DNA from: an uncultured Woeseiaceae bacterium
Lineage (GTDB): Bacteria > Pseudomonadota > Gammaproteobacteria > Steroidobacterales > Woeseiaceae
DNA length: 46,736 nucleotides
NCBI GenBank assembly: GCA_945788625.1
Contig: CALZMQ010000027.1
Location: forward strand, 1 to 46,736
Direction: 5' to 3'
This document shows, in pieces, positions 17,406 to 25,539 of the stretch. The first letter of the stretch is position 1. Each line of letters starts with the position of its first letter. The translations under genes and the position numbers were made by a program. The notes below the pieces were generated by a model. That model was not told where the DNA came from. It ran no database searches and saw nothing but the letters and a program-made list of their open reading frames with translations.

Positions 17406-18334
17406 CCCAGGCCTTTTTCCTTCAGGAACCTGATCGAGTCCGAAATGTTCTCGTGTACGCCGACCTTCCTCGCTTTGAGCCCCAACGCCATGCCGAGCAG
17501 CTGTGTGAAATACAGGATTTTGATGTCGACTTTCTCGCCGAGCGTTTTCTCCGCCCGAATCTGGTGCATCTCGAGACCCGAATGGCAGGTCGGGCATTCC
17601 GTGGCAATGACGTCTGCGCCCGCCAGTTTGGCCGTTTTGAGGATATTCAGGACGAGTTTCGTCGAGATGTCGCTGTCCGACAGTGTGTGCGCCCCGCCGC
17701 AGCACGCAGTCTTCAGCGGAAAGTCGACATTCTCGGCGCCGGCTGCGGCCAGCAGGTCATCCATGAAATGGGGTTTGGAGGTCGACTCACTGCCGGGTCC
17801 GGCATCTTTTTCGGGGAAAATGTGCCGCGGACGCGTGTACATGCAGCCATAGTAGTTGGCGATCTTGAGGCCGCTCAACGAGTTCTTCACCCGCGCGGCC
17901 AAACCCTCCTCGCCTATGGTGTCCTTGATCCAGTCGAGTGCATGGATGGTCTCGACCTGGCCGGACTCATAGGTCTTGTGGCCCGCTTTCTGCGACAGAC
18001 GATCCACGACCTCAGCGGACTCCTTGTCGTTCTTGAGGTCGTACTCCGCTTTCTTGAGGTTATGGTAGCAGCCGTTGCAGGGCGCCATGACCACGTCCAT
18101 GTCCATTTCGTTGGCCGCAACGGACATAACTCTCGACGACAGGTAGGTCTGGATCTTCGGATCGATATTCTTGACTTCCATCGCCCCGCAGCAGTTCCAG
18201 TTCTTGACCTCGACCAGATCGAGGCCGAGTGCCTTGCCAACGGCCTTGGTCGAACGGTTGTAAGAGTGTCCGCTGCCCTCGAGTGCACAACCCGGGTAGT
18301 AGGCAACCTTTTTGTATTTGTCTTTCGTCGTCAT
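17402..18334 (-). CDS. hdrB2: sHdr complex subunit HdrB2 (CCG-domain protein)
   Basis: 310 residues with two cysteine-rich CCG domains. The first has YYPGCAL, then CCGAME and PCNGC; the second has the block around TACCGGAHT followed by ECPTCHSG. In methanogen HdrB these cysteines bind two noncubane [4Fe-4S] clusters that cleave the CoM-S-S-CoB disulfide. In sHdr systems the homologue is thought to act on LbpA-bound sulfur in the oxidative direction. It is cytoplasmic, lies 16 bases after hdrC2 and overlaps the next gene by ATGA. All four cysteine motifs are present, so it should be active. Confidence 0.93.
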   Translation of the reverse strand: MTTKDKYKKVAYYPGCALEGSGHSYNRSTKAVGKALGLDLVEVKNWNCCGAMEVKNIDPKIQTYLSSRVMSVAANEMDMDVVMAPCNGCYHNLKKAEYDLKNDKESAEVVDRLSQKAGHKTYESGQVETIHALDWIKDTIGEEGLAARVKNSLSGLKIANYYGCMYTRPRHIFPEKDAGPGSESTSKPHFMDDLLAAAGAENVDFPLKTACCGGAHTLSDSDISTKLVLNILKTAKLAGADVIATECPTCHSGLEMHQIRAEKTLGEKVDIKILYFTQLLGMALGLKARKVGVHENISDSIRFLKEKGLG

Positions 18335-18350
18335 CAGTCAGGAATCCTCG

Positions 18351-19118
18351 TCAGGCGGCGACATCATTTTTCGCGGTTTCAACCAACTCGGCGAGGCTCA
18401 ACGCCTGCGTTTGTTTCTCGTGCTCTTCATCAATATATTCCTGGATAGCCGCTGACGCAGCGGACCAGTTACTCGTGCGCGGCGCGACGAAGGTTGCCAG
18501 GCCCATACGTGTCAGCATGCCGATCGGCAGACCGCTCAACATCCGCCTGACCATCTCGATCATCCAGTCCTGCAACAATTTTTGTTTGGTACGAGCGAAG
18601 AACCGTCGGATCGTGCGGCTTTCTTCAATCTTGCCGGTCGCGACGACTTGTTCTGTGAATACTTCGTCGAAGATCGTCGACGGCGATTTCGGCGTGTGGC
18701 CTTTTCGCTCCAGCCAGTGCGCCGTGGCTTTCATGACGCCTTCGGGGAATACGTCCCTCGGGCACGCGTAGGTACACTTGTTACATGACACGCACTGCCA
18801 GACGATGTCCTTGTCGCGCAATAACTCCGACTCCATGCCCATACGAATCAGGTAGATCCAGTAGCGCGGGTTGAAATCCGGATTAACCTCGTTAACCGTG
18901 CAGGCGTTGGTGCACGAACCGCATTGCCAGCAGCGGTGAATGTACTCTCCTCCAGGAAGCGCAGCGATCTCATCCTGCAGCGTTTCGTTGTAATCGCTGA
19001 CAACACGCGTCTTGATAAACGTGCTCCAATGACCTGAAACGTCAACTCCGTCGATGACCAAAGCGTCGTGGGTCTCAAGGTTCTCAGGGCGGATCAGCGA
19101 TTTTTCATGAATGGGCAT
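18351..19118 (-). CDS. hdrC2: sHdr complex subunit HdrC2 (2x[4Fe-4S] protein)
   Basis: 255 residues. Two ferredoxin-type motifs are complete: Cys63, 66, 69 and 73 (CWQCGSCTNAC) and Cys109, 112, 115 and 119 (CVSCNKCTYACP). The second half (150-255) is helical and has no further cysteine motif. It is the electron-transfer partner of HdrB2, passing electrons between the HdrB2 clusters and HdrA. It is cytoplasmic. The gene begins 12 bases downstream of the hyp gene and is followed after 16 bases by hdrB2. The C2-B2 order matches the type-I sHdr layout of Hyphomicrobium and Acidithiobacillus. Confidence 0.92.
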   Translation of the reverse strand: MPIHEKSLIRPENLETHDALVIDGVDVSGHWSTFIKTRVVSDYNETLQDEIAALPGGEYIHRCWQCGSCTNACTVNEVNPDFNPRYWIYLIRMGMESELLRDKDIVWQCVSCNKCTYACPRDVFPEGVMKATAHWLERKGHTPKSPSTIFDEVFTEQVVATGKIEESRTIRRFFARTKQKLLQDWMIEMVRRMLSGLPIGMLTRMGLATFVAPRTSNWSAASAAIQEYIDEEHEKQTQALSLAELVETAKNDVAA

Positions 19119-19130
19119 TGAATATTCCGT

Positions 19131-19976
19131 TTAGTTCAGCGTCTCACTGTCATCAAGAACGAACGCCACGCCGTCAATGGACTTCAGGCGCGTCCTCCCA
19201 TTGCCCGGCTGAACGCCATCGAGACCAAGCAGGCGACGCGTGTGTTGCATGGGGTCCTCCGGTGCCGAAAAGTCGACTCGCAGATAGCTGCCACCCTGCT
19301 CGCAAATGTACTGAGCGTAGATCTGCGCGCAGAGCACATCGACATAAAACAGCACATCGCGGAAAAAACCGTTGTCGCTGAGGAATTGGCTCAATTCCTC
19401 ACGCAGCATCAGGTAAGTGGCGTAATTGTCGGCAACTCTCAGCGTCATGTGGTCCACGTCGTCACCGTGCCAGACCTCCCGAATTACACCGGTGTTAGCT
19501 TTGACGTCCCAAATCCACCGATTCATCATCGGCACTCGTTCCGGATCGGCGTTATGCAGTAACTCAACGGCCAGGTCCCTGACCCAACGGTGCTTCTTGT
19601 CATTCGGGAAGCGGTCGCAAAACCGGGCTATGCGATCGTCGATGTGTTGGTCATCGGCAAACAACTCGACAATTCCCGCGCGCATTTCAGCGAACGACTC
19701 TTCATTGAGCCACTCACTGATGCGGCGACGAACCGTTGCCATGAATGTGCAAAGGCCTTTAAACGTCTCCAAATCGAGTTCCGCGACATCGTTCTCAACG
19801 AGTGCCTGCCTGAACATCGTGCTCTTGAGTTTCACGGCATCGATATAACGTTCGATTCCGCCATGATCTTCACTGCCTTTGATCATGATGTTCAGCGCGG
19901 CGCGCAACATGTCCGCCGACAAGTCGAGCACGGGGCGCTCTGATTCATGCGGCAGAAGTGCTGACGTCGATGCCAT
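19131..19976 (-). CDS. sHdr-associated hypothetical protein (Hyp)
   Basis: 281 residues without signal peptide or membrane helix, rich in acidic and aromatic residues (for example MNRWIWDVKAN and FFRDVLFYVDVLCAQIYAQY). It sits between hdrA and hdrC2, exactly where sHdr gene clusters carry the conserved gene called hyp (hdrC1-B1-A-hyp-C2-B2), and its length fits. The function is unknown; structural or assembly roles have been suggested for the family. It starts 11 bases after hdrA and ends 12 bases before hdrC2. Confidence 0.85.
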   Translation of the reverse strand: MASTSALLPHESERPVLDLSADMLRAALNIMIKGSEDHGGIERYIDAVKLKSTMFRQALVENDVAELDLETFKGLCTFMATVRRRISEWLNEESFAEMRAGIVELFADDQHIDDRIARFCDRFPNDKKHRWVRDLAVELLHNADPERVPMMNRWIWDVKANTGVIREVWHGDDVDHMTLRVADNYATYLMLREELSQFLSDNGFFRDVLFYVDVLCAQIYAQYICEQGGSYLRVDFSAPEDPMQHTRRLLGLDGVQPGNGRTRLKSIDGVAFVLDDSETLN

Positions 19977-19987
19977 CTTTAGTCGAC

Positions 19988-21034
19988 TTAGGCGGACTTT
20001 CTGAATGCTTCGAGACTGGAGAGAACCGCCATCGCGGTTCCATGGCCCTGCGCGATCGAATCATCAATCGTCTCGGGCCCCGTCGCAGCCCCGGCCACAA
20101 ATACTCCGGGACGTGAGGTTGCCCCCATCTCGCCGTATCGATTGGCAACATCGATGAAACCATTCGGCTCAAGCTCGATGCCGAACGTCTCCGAGATTGC
20201 CGGGTTATCAACATTCGGGTCCATGCCAATGGCGTGCACGACCATGTCAAAGGGAATTGTAATTGGCCGCTTGACCAGTGTGTCTTCGCCTTTGACGATC
20301 AGCTTGTCGCCGTCCGAGGTAACCTCGGCAATGCGCGCCTTGATGTACTTGACCTTGAACTCCTCCTGGCTGCGCCAGTAGTACTTCGTCTCGTAAAGGC
20401 CGAACGTGCGAATATCCATGTAGTAGATATAGACATGGCAGTCCGGCAGTTCCTCGCGTATTTCCATCGCGATGTTCGACGAGACCGTGCAACAGATTTT
20501 GGAGCACCATTCGCGGCCGATCTGGCGATCGCGCGAACCGACACAAAGCAGAATCGCGACACGTTTCGGCTGGCGTCCGTCTGACGGGCAGCGTACGCCG
20601 TTGCCGGATGAAATCATCTGTTCGACCTGGGTCGTCGTTACCACGTCCGGGAAGGTGCCGAATCCCCACTCGGGCTTGTTGACCGAATCGAAATGCGTGA
20701 AGCCACTACAGAGTACCGCTGCGTCTACTTGCAGGGTCTCTCCATTGGAAAGCTGTGCAGAGAAGTTACCGGGCGTACCATCGAACTGCGTTACGTTAGT
20801 GCCGGTTATTACTTTCACACTCGAATTATTTTCGACCCTCTGCACCATGCCGCCGATCGCATCCTTCGCCCATTCATCGGAAGGCACGAGCTTCGCGTAG
20901 CCCGACAGTATCGGTGCACCGCCGAGGCGATCCTCTTTCTCCACGATGACGCATTTCTTGCCCACCGTCGCAAGGCTGTGTGCCGCGGCCAGGCCCGCAG
21001 GCCCGCCACCAATGATCAATACGGGATTACTCAT
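19988..21034 (-). CDS. hdrA: sHdr complex flavoprotein subunit HdrA
   Basis: 348 residues, about half the length of methanogen HdrA; the short form is typical of sHdr systems. The N-terminal dinucleotide loop GGGPAGLAAAHSLA (residues 9-22) and VIVEKEDRLGG bind FAD. A cysteine group, CVGSRDRQIGREWCSKICC (Cys164, 177, 181, 182), fits an iron-sulfur site, and the C-terminal GVFVAGAATGPETIDDSIAQG closes the FAD fold. It is the central electron hub of the cytoplasmic complex, probably passing electrons to NAD+. Its ATG overlaps hdrB1's stop (ATGA), so the two are translationally coupled. Confidence 0.93.
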   Translation of the reverse strand: MSNPVLIIGGGPAGLAAAHSLATVGKKCVIVEKEDRLGGAPILSGYAKLVPSDEWAKDAIGGMVQRVENNSSVKVITGTNVTQFDGTPGNFSAQLSNGETLQVDAAVLCSGFTHFDSVNKPEWGFGTFPDVVTTTQVEQMISSGNGVRCPSDGRQPKRVAILLCVGSRDRQIGREWCSKICCTVSSNIAMEIREELPDCHVYIYYMDIRTFGLYETKYYWRSQEEFKVKYIKARIAEVTSDGDKLIVKGEDTLVKRPITIPFDMVVHAIGMDPNVDNPAISETFGIELEPNGFIDVANRYGEMGATSRPGVFVAGAATGPETIDDSIAQGHGTAMAVLSSLEAFRKSA

Positions 21035-22416
21035 TTTTGTCGCTCTATGTTCTTTCTTTCGATTGGCTTGAAACCGGGGCCGGACGTAATCATGAGACGC
21101 GGGTCGTAGAGCGTTTCACCCTTGCCCGCCTCCACGTCCTTCAGGTAGGACTCGAACTCTGCTTTCTTCATTTCCCAGTCGATGCCGAGCTTCTCCATCA
21201 AAGTCTCGGTTGACGATGCGTGCCAGTGCGACTGCACGATCTTGTACGGGTGCGCGCCACAGACCAGTGCCGCAAACTGGCAGTCCGCCAGTATCGGCAG
21301 GTCGACCGGTTTGCCGGCGGCCGCACCGATCCACTGGTTCTTGTCCAGCGTCGTGATGCAGCCCGTGTCGTGACCGATCATCATGTCCGCCTGCGCTTCT
21401 TCTATGGCAACGCGGATCTTCCTGTCGATGGCGAAAGAACGCGTGAATTCGCGTTCGGAGATGATATGGCGGAAGCCGAAACCGCAGCAGTCGTACCAGG
21501 TCGAATAATCGATGACCTGGGTACCGAGCGTTTCGAGGATTCCGGTCGTCACGGCGACGCGATTGCCGTCGAGAATGTCGTCGTCATAAATCGCGTCTTC
21601 CGGCACCATCTTGTAAACATGGCAGGCAGGATGCACGGTCGCGCGAATGTTGCTGCAGTCGATGACCTGGTGGTTCTTGATCTCATTACGCATCACGTGC
21701 ACCCATTCCGAGTAATGCACGATTTCTTCCGGGATCAGCAGCTTGCCGTCGACCAGCCGGCCGAGCTTGCCGAGTATCTTCTTGACGCGTTCACGCAGCT
21801 TGGCGGACTGCATCAGGTAACCGCGGACTTCCTTGTAATTGCCGAAAGACGTGCCGCAGTGCACCAGCGGGTAGAAATAGCCCTCAGGGAGACCCTGCGC
21901 TTTCGCCGCCACATAGGCCTGGTGGAAGTTGCGCAGGAAAACGGCCGCCAGGCTCTCGAGATTACCGATGCCCGAACCATGGTAGTTCCAGGCCGTGCAC
22001 GAAGTCTGATCGGTTTCATCGAGGTATTCGATGTCCATCTCGTTCATCAGCCACAGCAGCGACGCCGGGTATCCCGGGATGTTGCCGCACTGCCCGCAGG
22101 ACTTGTGGTGCCAGAGCTGCGTGCTGGGTATTTTCTTGTCCCAGCCGTATAAGGTCTTAACCATGACCGGTTTGTGTTCGTCGGTGACGCGATGTACGAC
22201 TATCTCGCCTTCTTTCTCGAGCTGCCACATGACGTCGCGGACGTCCTCGACGCGATCCTTGTTCGTCAGCATCGAGCGCTTGTTGACAATCTGGTCGACC
22301 CACACGGTTGCAACGTGCGCGTCTTCCTTGCTGAGGTTCGCGTCGGTCCATTCGGCACCGTGGCCAGTGAAACGCTCTTTTCCGTTACCGTTACCGTTTC
22401 CGTTGCCTGCATTCAT
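21031..22416 (-). CDS. hdrB1: sHdr complex subunit HdrB1 (CCG-domain protein)
   Basis: 461 residues from ATG 22416, chosen for the GGAG box 6 bases upstream; longer in-frame starts at 22449 and 22491 overlap hdrC1. The cysteine motifs SCGQCG, TSCTAWNYHG, WYDCCGFGF, GHDTGCITT and ADCQFAALVCGAHP represent the CCG-type cluster sites of HdrB. A short N-terminal Gly-Asn repeat (NAGNGNGNGNG) is unusual and probably disordered. It forms the first catalytic half of the sHdr complex with HdrC1 in the cytoplasm. The stop overlaps the hdrA start. Confidence 0.9.
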   Translation of the reverse strand: MNAGNGNGNGNGKERFTGHGAEWTDANLSKEDAHVATVWVDQIVNKRSMLTNKDRVEDVRDVMWQLEKEGEIVVHRVTDEHKPVMVKTLYGWDKKIPSTQLWHHKSCGQCGNIPGYPASLLWLMNEMDIEYLDETDQTSCTAWNYHGSGIGNLESLAAVFLRNFHQAYVAAKAQGLPEGYFYPLVHCGTSFGNYKEVRGYLMQSAKLRERVKKILGKLGRLVDGKLLIPEEIVHYSEWVHVMRNEIKNHQVIDCSNIRATVHPACHVYKMVPEDAIYDDDILDGNRVAVTTGILETLGTQVIDYSTWYDCCGFGFRHIISEREFTRSFAIDRKIRVAIEEAQADMMIGHDTGCITTLDKNQWIGAAAGKPVDLPILADCQFAALVCGAHPYKIVQSHWHASSTETLMEKLGIDWEMKKAEFESYLKDVEAGKGETLYDPRLMITSGPGFKPIERKNIERQK

Positions 22417-22438
22417 ATTCGTCTCCAGAACCTGTTCG

Positions 22439-23185
22439 TTAGTCGTCATCCTGATCGTCGAGCCAATCCTCATAGTCATCACGTTTTTCATCCATGATGT
22501 CGAGGATTACATCGAACAGGTTTTCATCAATGGTCTCAAGGCTGTCGAGCACACCGGTTTCTTCCCAGATCGTGTACAACTCGACGGATGTCTTGAGATT
22601 GACTTCCCACGCAGTTTTCGTTGTATGCAGCGTGGGCATGGGGATCGCCATGCGAAGTATCTCCAGGGGAGCATCGACCTTGGCAACATTGGGGCCCCAG
22701 TCGGCGAAGCCGTCCGCGGTAATCATGTCGGGGGAAAGCTGGTTGCCCGTTGAAATGAGTTTTAGCATCACTCGGCTAAACGGACGAAGCACATTTTTCG
22801 CAGATTCCATGCCGTGCTTGATGGCCGTCTCGCGCATAAGCATGATGAGACCGCCCGGCGAGTTACTGAAGGGGCAACGTGCCGCACACGTATAACATTG
22901 CGCGCAAGACCAGATTTTCTCCTGCATGGCATCGTAGATGCCTTCGAGGTTTTCGGTCCACAGCAACTGGACGATCTCGCGGGGACTGAAGTCGTAGTAA
23001 TGTGCGGCGGGGCAGGTCGCTGTGCAAATGCCACAGTTCAGGCAACCATTCAGCTCATGGTCATAGCGCATGTCGGCCTGAATATCCTGAAAAATCTCCT
23101 CCAGCTGTTCTCGTGCGACCGGAGGTGATTCCGATACGGGATCGCCAATGTGTTCCTGCATTCGAGACGTCGCTGAATGGGACAT
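22439..23185 (-). CDS. hdrC1: sHdr complex subunit HdrC1 (2x[4Fe-4S] protein)
   Basis: 248 residues from ATG 23185 (AGG box just upstream). Two complete cluster motifs are seen: Cys48, 51, 54, 58 (CLNCGICTATCP) and Cys94, 97, 100, 104 (CAQCYTCAARCP). The sequence HYYDFSPREIVQ between them is a hallmark of HdrC proteins. The C-terminus is strongly acidic (DDYEDWLDDQDDD). It transfers electrons between HdrB1 and HdrA. It follows dsrE by 20 bases and is the first Hdr gene of the operon. The open frame extending to 23338 reads through dsrE in another frame and is not coding. Confidence 0.92.
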   Translation of the reverse strand: MSHSATSRMQEHIGDPVSESPPVAREQLEEIFQDIQADMRYDHELNGCLNCGICTATCPAAHYYDFSPREIVQLLWTENLEGIYDAMQEKIWSCAQCYTCAARCPFSNSPGGLIMLMRETAIKHGMESAKNVLRPFSRVMLKLISTGNQLSPDMITADGFADWGPNVAKVDAPLEILRMAIPMPTLHTTKTAWEVNLKTSVELYTIWEETGVLDSLETIDENLFDVILDIMDEKRDDYEDWLDDQDDD

Positions 23186-23205
23186 ATTACCTAGCCTTAT
23201 ATCGC

Positions 23206-23583
23206 CTAGTAAGTCATTACCTTGCAGTCGCCTTCCATGACCTCTTCGATCAGGTGAGCGCCACCAACAATTCCCTCGCATTCGGGAATGAGGTCTTCCT
23301 TGGTCATGTCGAAAAGGTCGAGATTGGGAGAACAGCAAAAGAACTTCGCACCTGCTTCGTGGGCATCCTGGATGAAGCTGTAAACCGATTTCGGCGAGCC
23401 CTCCTTGACGAACAACTGATCGGCCACGCCTTTCTTCATCAGCTTCCCCGAGGTCGCCGTGCAGATCACGTCCACGTCGTAGTCCATCGCCGCCGCCACC
23501 GTCGCCTGGAAGATTGGCGCGCCAAGCTCCTCGCCGTTACGAGGATCCGTATTAGCCATAACAATGATGAGTTTCTCAGCCAT
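23206..23583 (-). CDS. dsrE: DsrE-family sulfur carrier (DsrE3 type)
   Basis: 125 residues, cytoplasmic. The DsrE fold is recognised from the start LIIVMANTDPRNGEE and the loop AGAKFFCCSPNLDLF, whose adjacent cysteines are candidates for carrying a persulfide. DsrE3-type proteins move sulfane sulfur between TusA and the sHdr-LbpA machinery. ATG 23583 is preferred, since AGGAG is 10 bases upstream; an ATG at 23592 directly abuts the Shine-Dalgarno sequence. It is the first gene of the dsrE-hdrC1-B1-A-hyp-C2-B2-lbpA-arsR-fadL operon and is preceded by an operator-like palindrome at 23626-23639. Confidence 0.88.
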   Translation of the reverse strand: MAEKLIIVMANTDPRNGEELGAPIFQATVAAAMDYDVDVICTATSGKLMKKGVADQLFVKEGSPKSVYSFIQDAHEAGAKFFCCSPNLDLFDMTKEDLIPECEGIVGGAHLIEEVMEGDCKVMTY

Positions 23584-23604
23584 TTTCGCCATTCTCCTGC
23601 TGCC

Positions 23605-23639
23605 GGACGGCCGTCCAACAGATAATTAGCATATACTAA
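23605..23639 (-). promoter_or_regulatory. promoter region of the sHdr operon with operator-like palindromes
   Basis: Two palindromes lie in the 52 bases between the GATase gene and dsrE. GGACGGCCGTCC is at 23605-23616, and the AT-rich imperfect inverted repeat TTAGCATATACTAA is at 23626-23639, overlapping the GATase stop. The second resembles TTAGTATATTATAA at 36589-36602 in front of the sulfite dehydrogenase gene (12 of 14 positions match on the appropriate strand). It is a candidate site for the ArsR-type regulator; binding is not shown. Confidence 0.45.
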
Positions 23640-24439
23640 ACTATTGGTGTATCCAATTTTCCGGCAGCCGTGGCCGCCGCCTTCGGCGAGGACATCAGGG
23701 AAGTACATTGCACAAGGCCGGTCATTATGGGCACCAGGGCATCCTCGAGAACGGGCTGCAGCGCGCGCAGCTCATCGAGCTTCGCGGCTGCATCCGCGGG
23801 TACCTCTTCGAATTCCATGATCAGGTCTTCGACCATACCGAGCTTAATCCCCGGATTGCCTGAAAAACCATAGGCATTATCACCGATCCGCCAGACCGCC
23901 GGCCGGCCGAGCTCGTCTTCGGCCAGCACCTCTGCCCCTGCGGGCAGCACGGGCCAGTCGCGCATGTAGATGACCTGCGGGAATCTCTCAGGCAAGAACC
24001 CATTCAACGCGTCGTCGCTGCAGCGTGTCGCTGTCAGCATCTCGAACGCCAGGTCGCGGCTCTCGGAGCTGCCCCCGGCCGCGATACTGAGAATCTGCGC
24101 ACCGAGCCCGATACCGATGACCGGCGTGCCCTCTTCAAGCCTCGACCGAGTAAGCTCGATCTCTTCCGCCAGTGTCGGCAGGTCACGCGATCCGGCGGTC
24201 CCCCAGGGGCCGCCACCGAGCAGCAACAGCGCATCGGCGGGAACGTCGGCGGCCGGCAACTTGCGGCCACCGGCGAAGGGCCGGAAATACTGGAAGCGGA
24301 TGCGCCGTCCTTCGAGGTGATCCTCCATCAACCCGAGGTACTCGCCCGACGTGTGCTGCACGACTGCCACGACGTTCATTGGCGTTTCGGTCCGGGTCGC
24401 GAGCGTGAACGCGTCGCCGCAATCCTTGCAGTCGGCCAC
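23636..24439 (-). CDS. class I glutamine amidotransferase-like protein without nucleophile
   Basis: 267 residues. The GATase1 fold shows in LLLLGGGPWG and in the nucleophile-elbow segment VIGIGLGAQILS. In active enzymes this elbow reads G-x-C-x-G-x-Q; here the cysteine is glycine (codon GGG), so glutamine hydrolysis is not expected. The GTG start lies 2 bases after the lipoate-ligase stop; a later ATG at 24379 is possible and would drop a 20-residue stretch with two cysteines (DCKDCGDAF). GATase-like genes recur among sHdr-linked lipoate-assembly genes, and this one is coupled to them, so a non-catalytic role in lipoylation of LbpA is likely. Confidence 0.75.
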   Translation of the reverse strand: MADCKDCGDAFTLATRTETPMNVVAVVQHTSGEYLGLMEDHLEGRRIRFQYFRPFAGGRKLPAADVPADALLLLGGGPWGTAGSRDLPTLAEEIELTRSRLEEGTPVIGIGLGAQILSIAAGGSSESRDLAFEMLTATRCSDDALNGFLPERFPQVIYMRDWPVLPAGAEVLAEDELGRPAVWRIGDNAYGFSGNPGIKLGMVEDLIMEFEEVPADAAAKLDELRALQPVLEDALVPIMTGLVQCTSLMSSPKAAATAAGKLDTPIV

Positions 24440-24441
24440 CG

Positions 24442-25518
24442 TCAGGCTCCCTTGCGCGACGCTATCGCGCTTGCGATAGATGCATGGAAATCATCCGCCG
24501 TCACGCTCAGCATGCCGATCTCGGTGTCTTCGAAAAACTGCTTGATCAAAGGCTCGATTTCATTCAGACGCGCCCCCTGCAAATGCGCTTCGAGATCGAG
24601 CACGACGCGCGGCGGCGTGATGAAAAAATCGCCGGTAATCAGGACACGCTGAAGAATGGCGTCTGTCGGGCCCTCGAGTTTGACAAAAGCATCGATCGTG
24701 CCACCGGCTCCGGTATGGGAGCCCGCGAGCACTTCGTCGGAATCCCCGGCGTTGTCGATCTCGGCGACAAACTCGTCCGTGCCGATCTCGTCGTCGAAGT
24801 AGTCTTGCGCCAGTTGCTCTTCGGCTGCGGTGATCTCACCGGGCGCCGCACTGATTCCAAAACCGTCGCTGAATCCTTCGATGAGCGCCGACTTGATCGC
24901 CTCAATCCCGGGAACATCGTCACCGAGCAGTTCCTTGAGCGTCACGACACGCTGGGCGGCCGAATCCAGGTTGTGTTTCGCCACCTTTTTTTGCGGCACC
25001 TTGAGCGTTCTGACCATTTGCTCCGCGTTCATGTCGACGAGCACGGTACCCTGATAGATCAGTATGTCACCGTCGAAAAATCCGCCCGTGCCGCTGATCT
25101 TACGGCCATCGACTTCGATGTCGTTGCGCGGCCTGAAGCGGGCATTGACGCCGAGTTTCGAGAGACCTGCCGCCGCCGCGTTGCAGATCTCGCGCGTAAT
25201 GTCGGGTAACGCCGCGATTCCCAGCGACGAGCGATGAAATACCAGTTCCCAGCCGAGTTGGCCTTCATCCAGGTAAATCGCGCCGCCACCGGTAATTCGC
25301 CGTACGGTTCCCACACCGTCGCGGGCGCAGTAATCGAGATCGATTTCGCGGCTCAGATCCTGGTGCCTGCCTATGAGGGCCGTTGGTGGGAATCGCATGA
25401 AACGAATCGTGTCCGGCACCTTGTCCTGTTGCCGCAACTCGATCAACGCGGCATCGAACGCGATATTGGCCCGGCCTTCACGGACACCGGTATCGATGAT
25501 TCTGAAATTATTCGCCAC
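24442..25518 (-). CDS. lipoate/octanoate-protein ligase of the sHdr type (sLpl(AB)-like)
   Basis: 358 residues. The ligase core has RRITGGGAIYLDEGQLGWEL (residues 73-92, lipoyl-AMP pocket) and RNDIEVDGRKISGTGG with the conserved Lys140. An additional C-terminal domain (about 255-358, with FVKLEGPTDAILQRVLITGDFF) corresponds to the LplB-like accessory domain, so the protein is an LplA-LplB fusion. It should attach octanoate or lipoate to Lys71 of LbpA. It starts 21 bases after the radical-SAM gene and is followed after 2 bases by the GATase-like gene, all within the lipoate-assembly operon of the sHdr island. Confidence 0.88.
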   Translation of the reverse strand: MANNFRIIDTGVREGRANIAFDAALIELRQQDKVPDTIRFMRFPPTALIGRHQDLSREIDLDYCARDGVGTVRRITGGGAIYLDEGQLGWELVFHRSSLGIAALPDITREICNAAAAGLSKLGVNARFRPRNDIEVDGRKISGTGGFFDGDILIYQGTVLVDMNAEQMVRTLKVPQKKVAKHNLDSAAQRVVTLKELLGDDVPGIEAIKSALIEGFSDGFGISAAPGEITAAEEQLAQDYFDDEIGTDEFVAEIDNAGDSDEVLAGSHTGAGGTIDAFVKLEGPTDAILQRVLITGDFFITPPRVVLDLEAHLQGARLNEIEPLIKQFFEDTEIGMLSVTADDFHASIASAIASRKGA

Positions 25519-25539
25519 GCAATCGACCCCTTGATATTT

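Noticed and set aside
22439..22491. Longer N-terminus for hdrB1 (start at 22449 or 22491)
   Set aside because: These starts overlap hdrC1 and lack a ribosome site, while ATG 22416 has GGAG at 6 bases.
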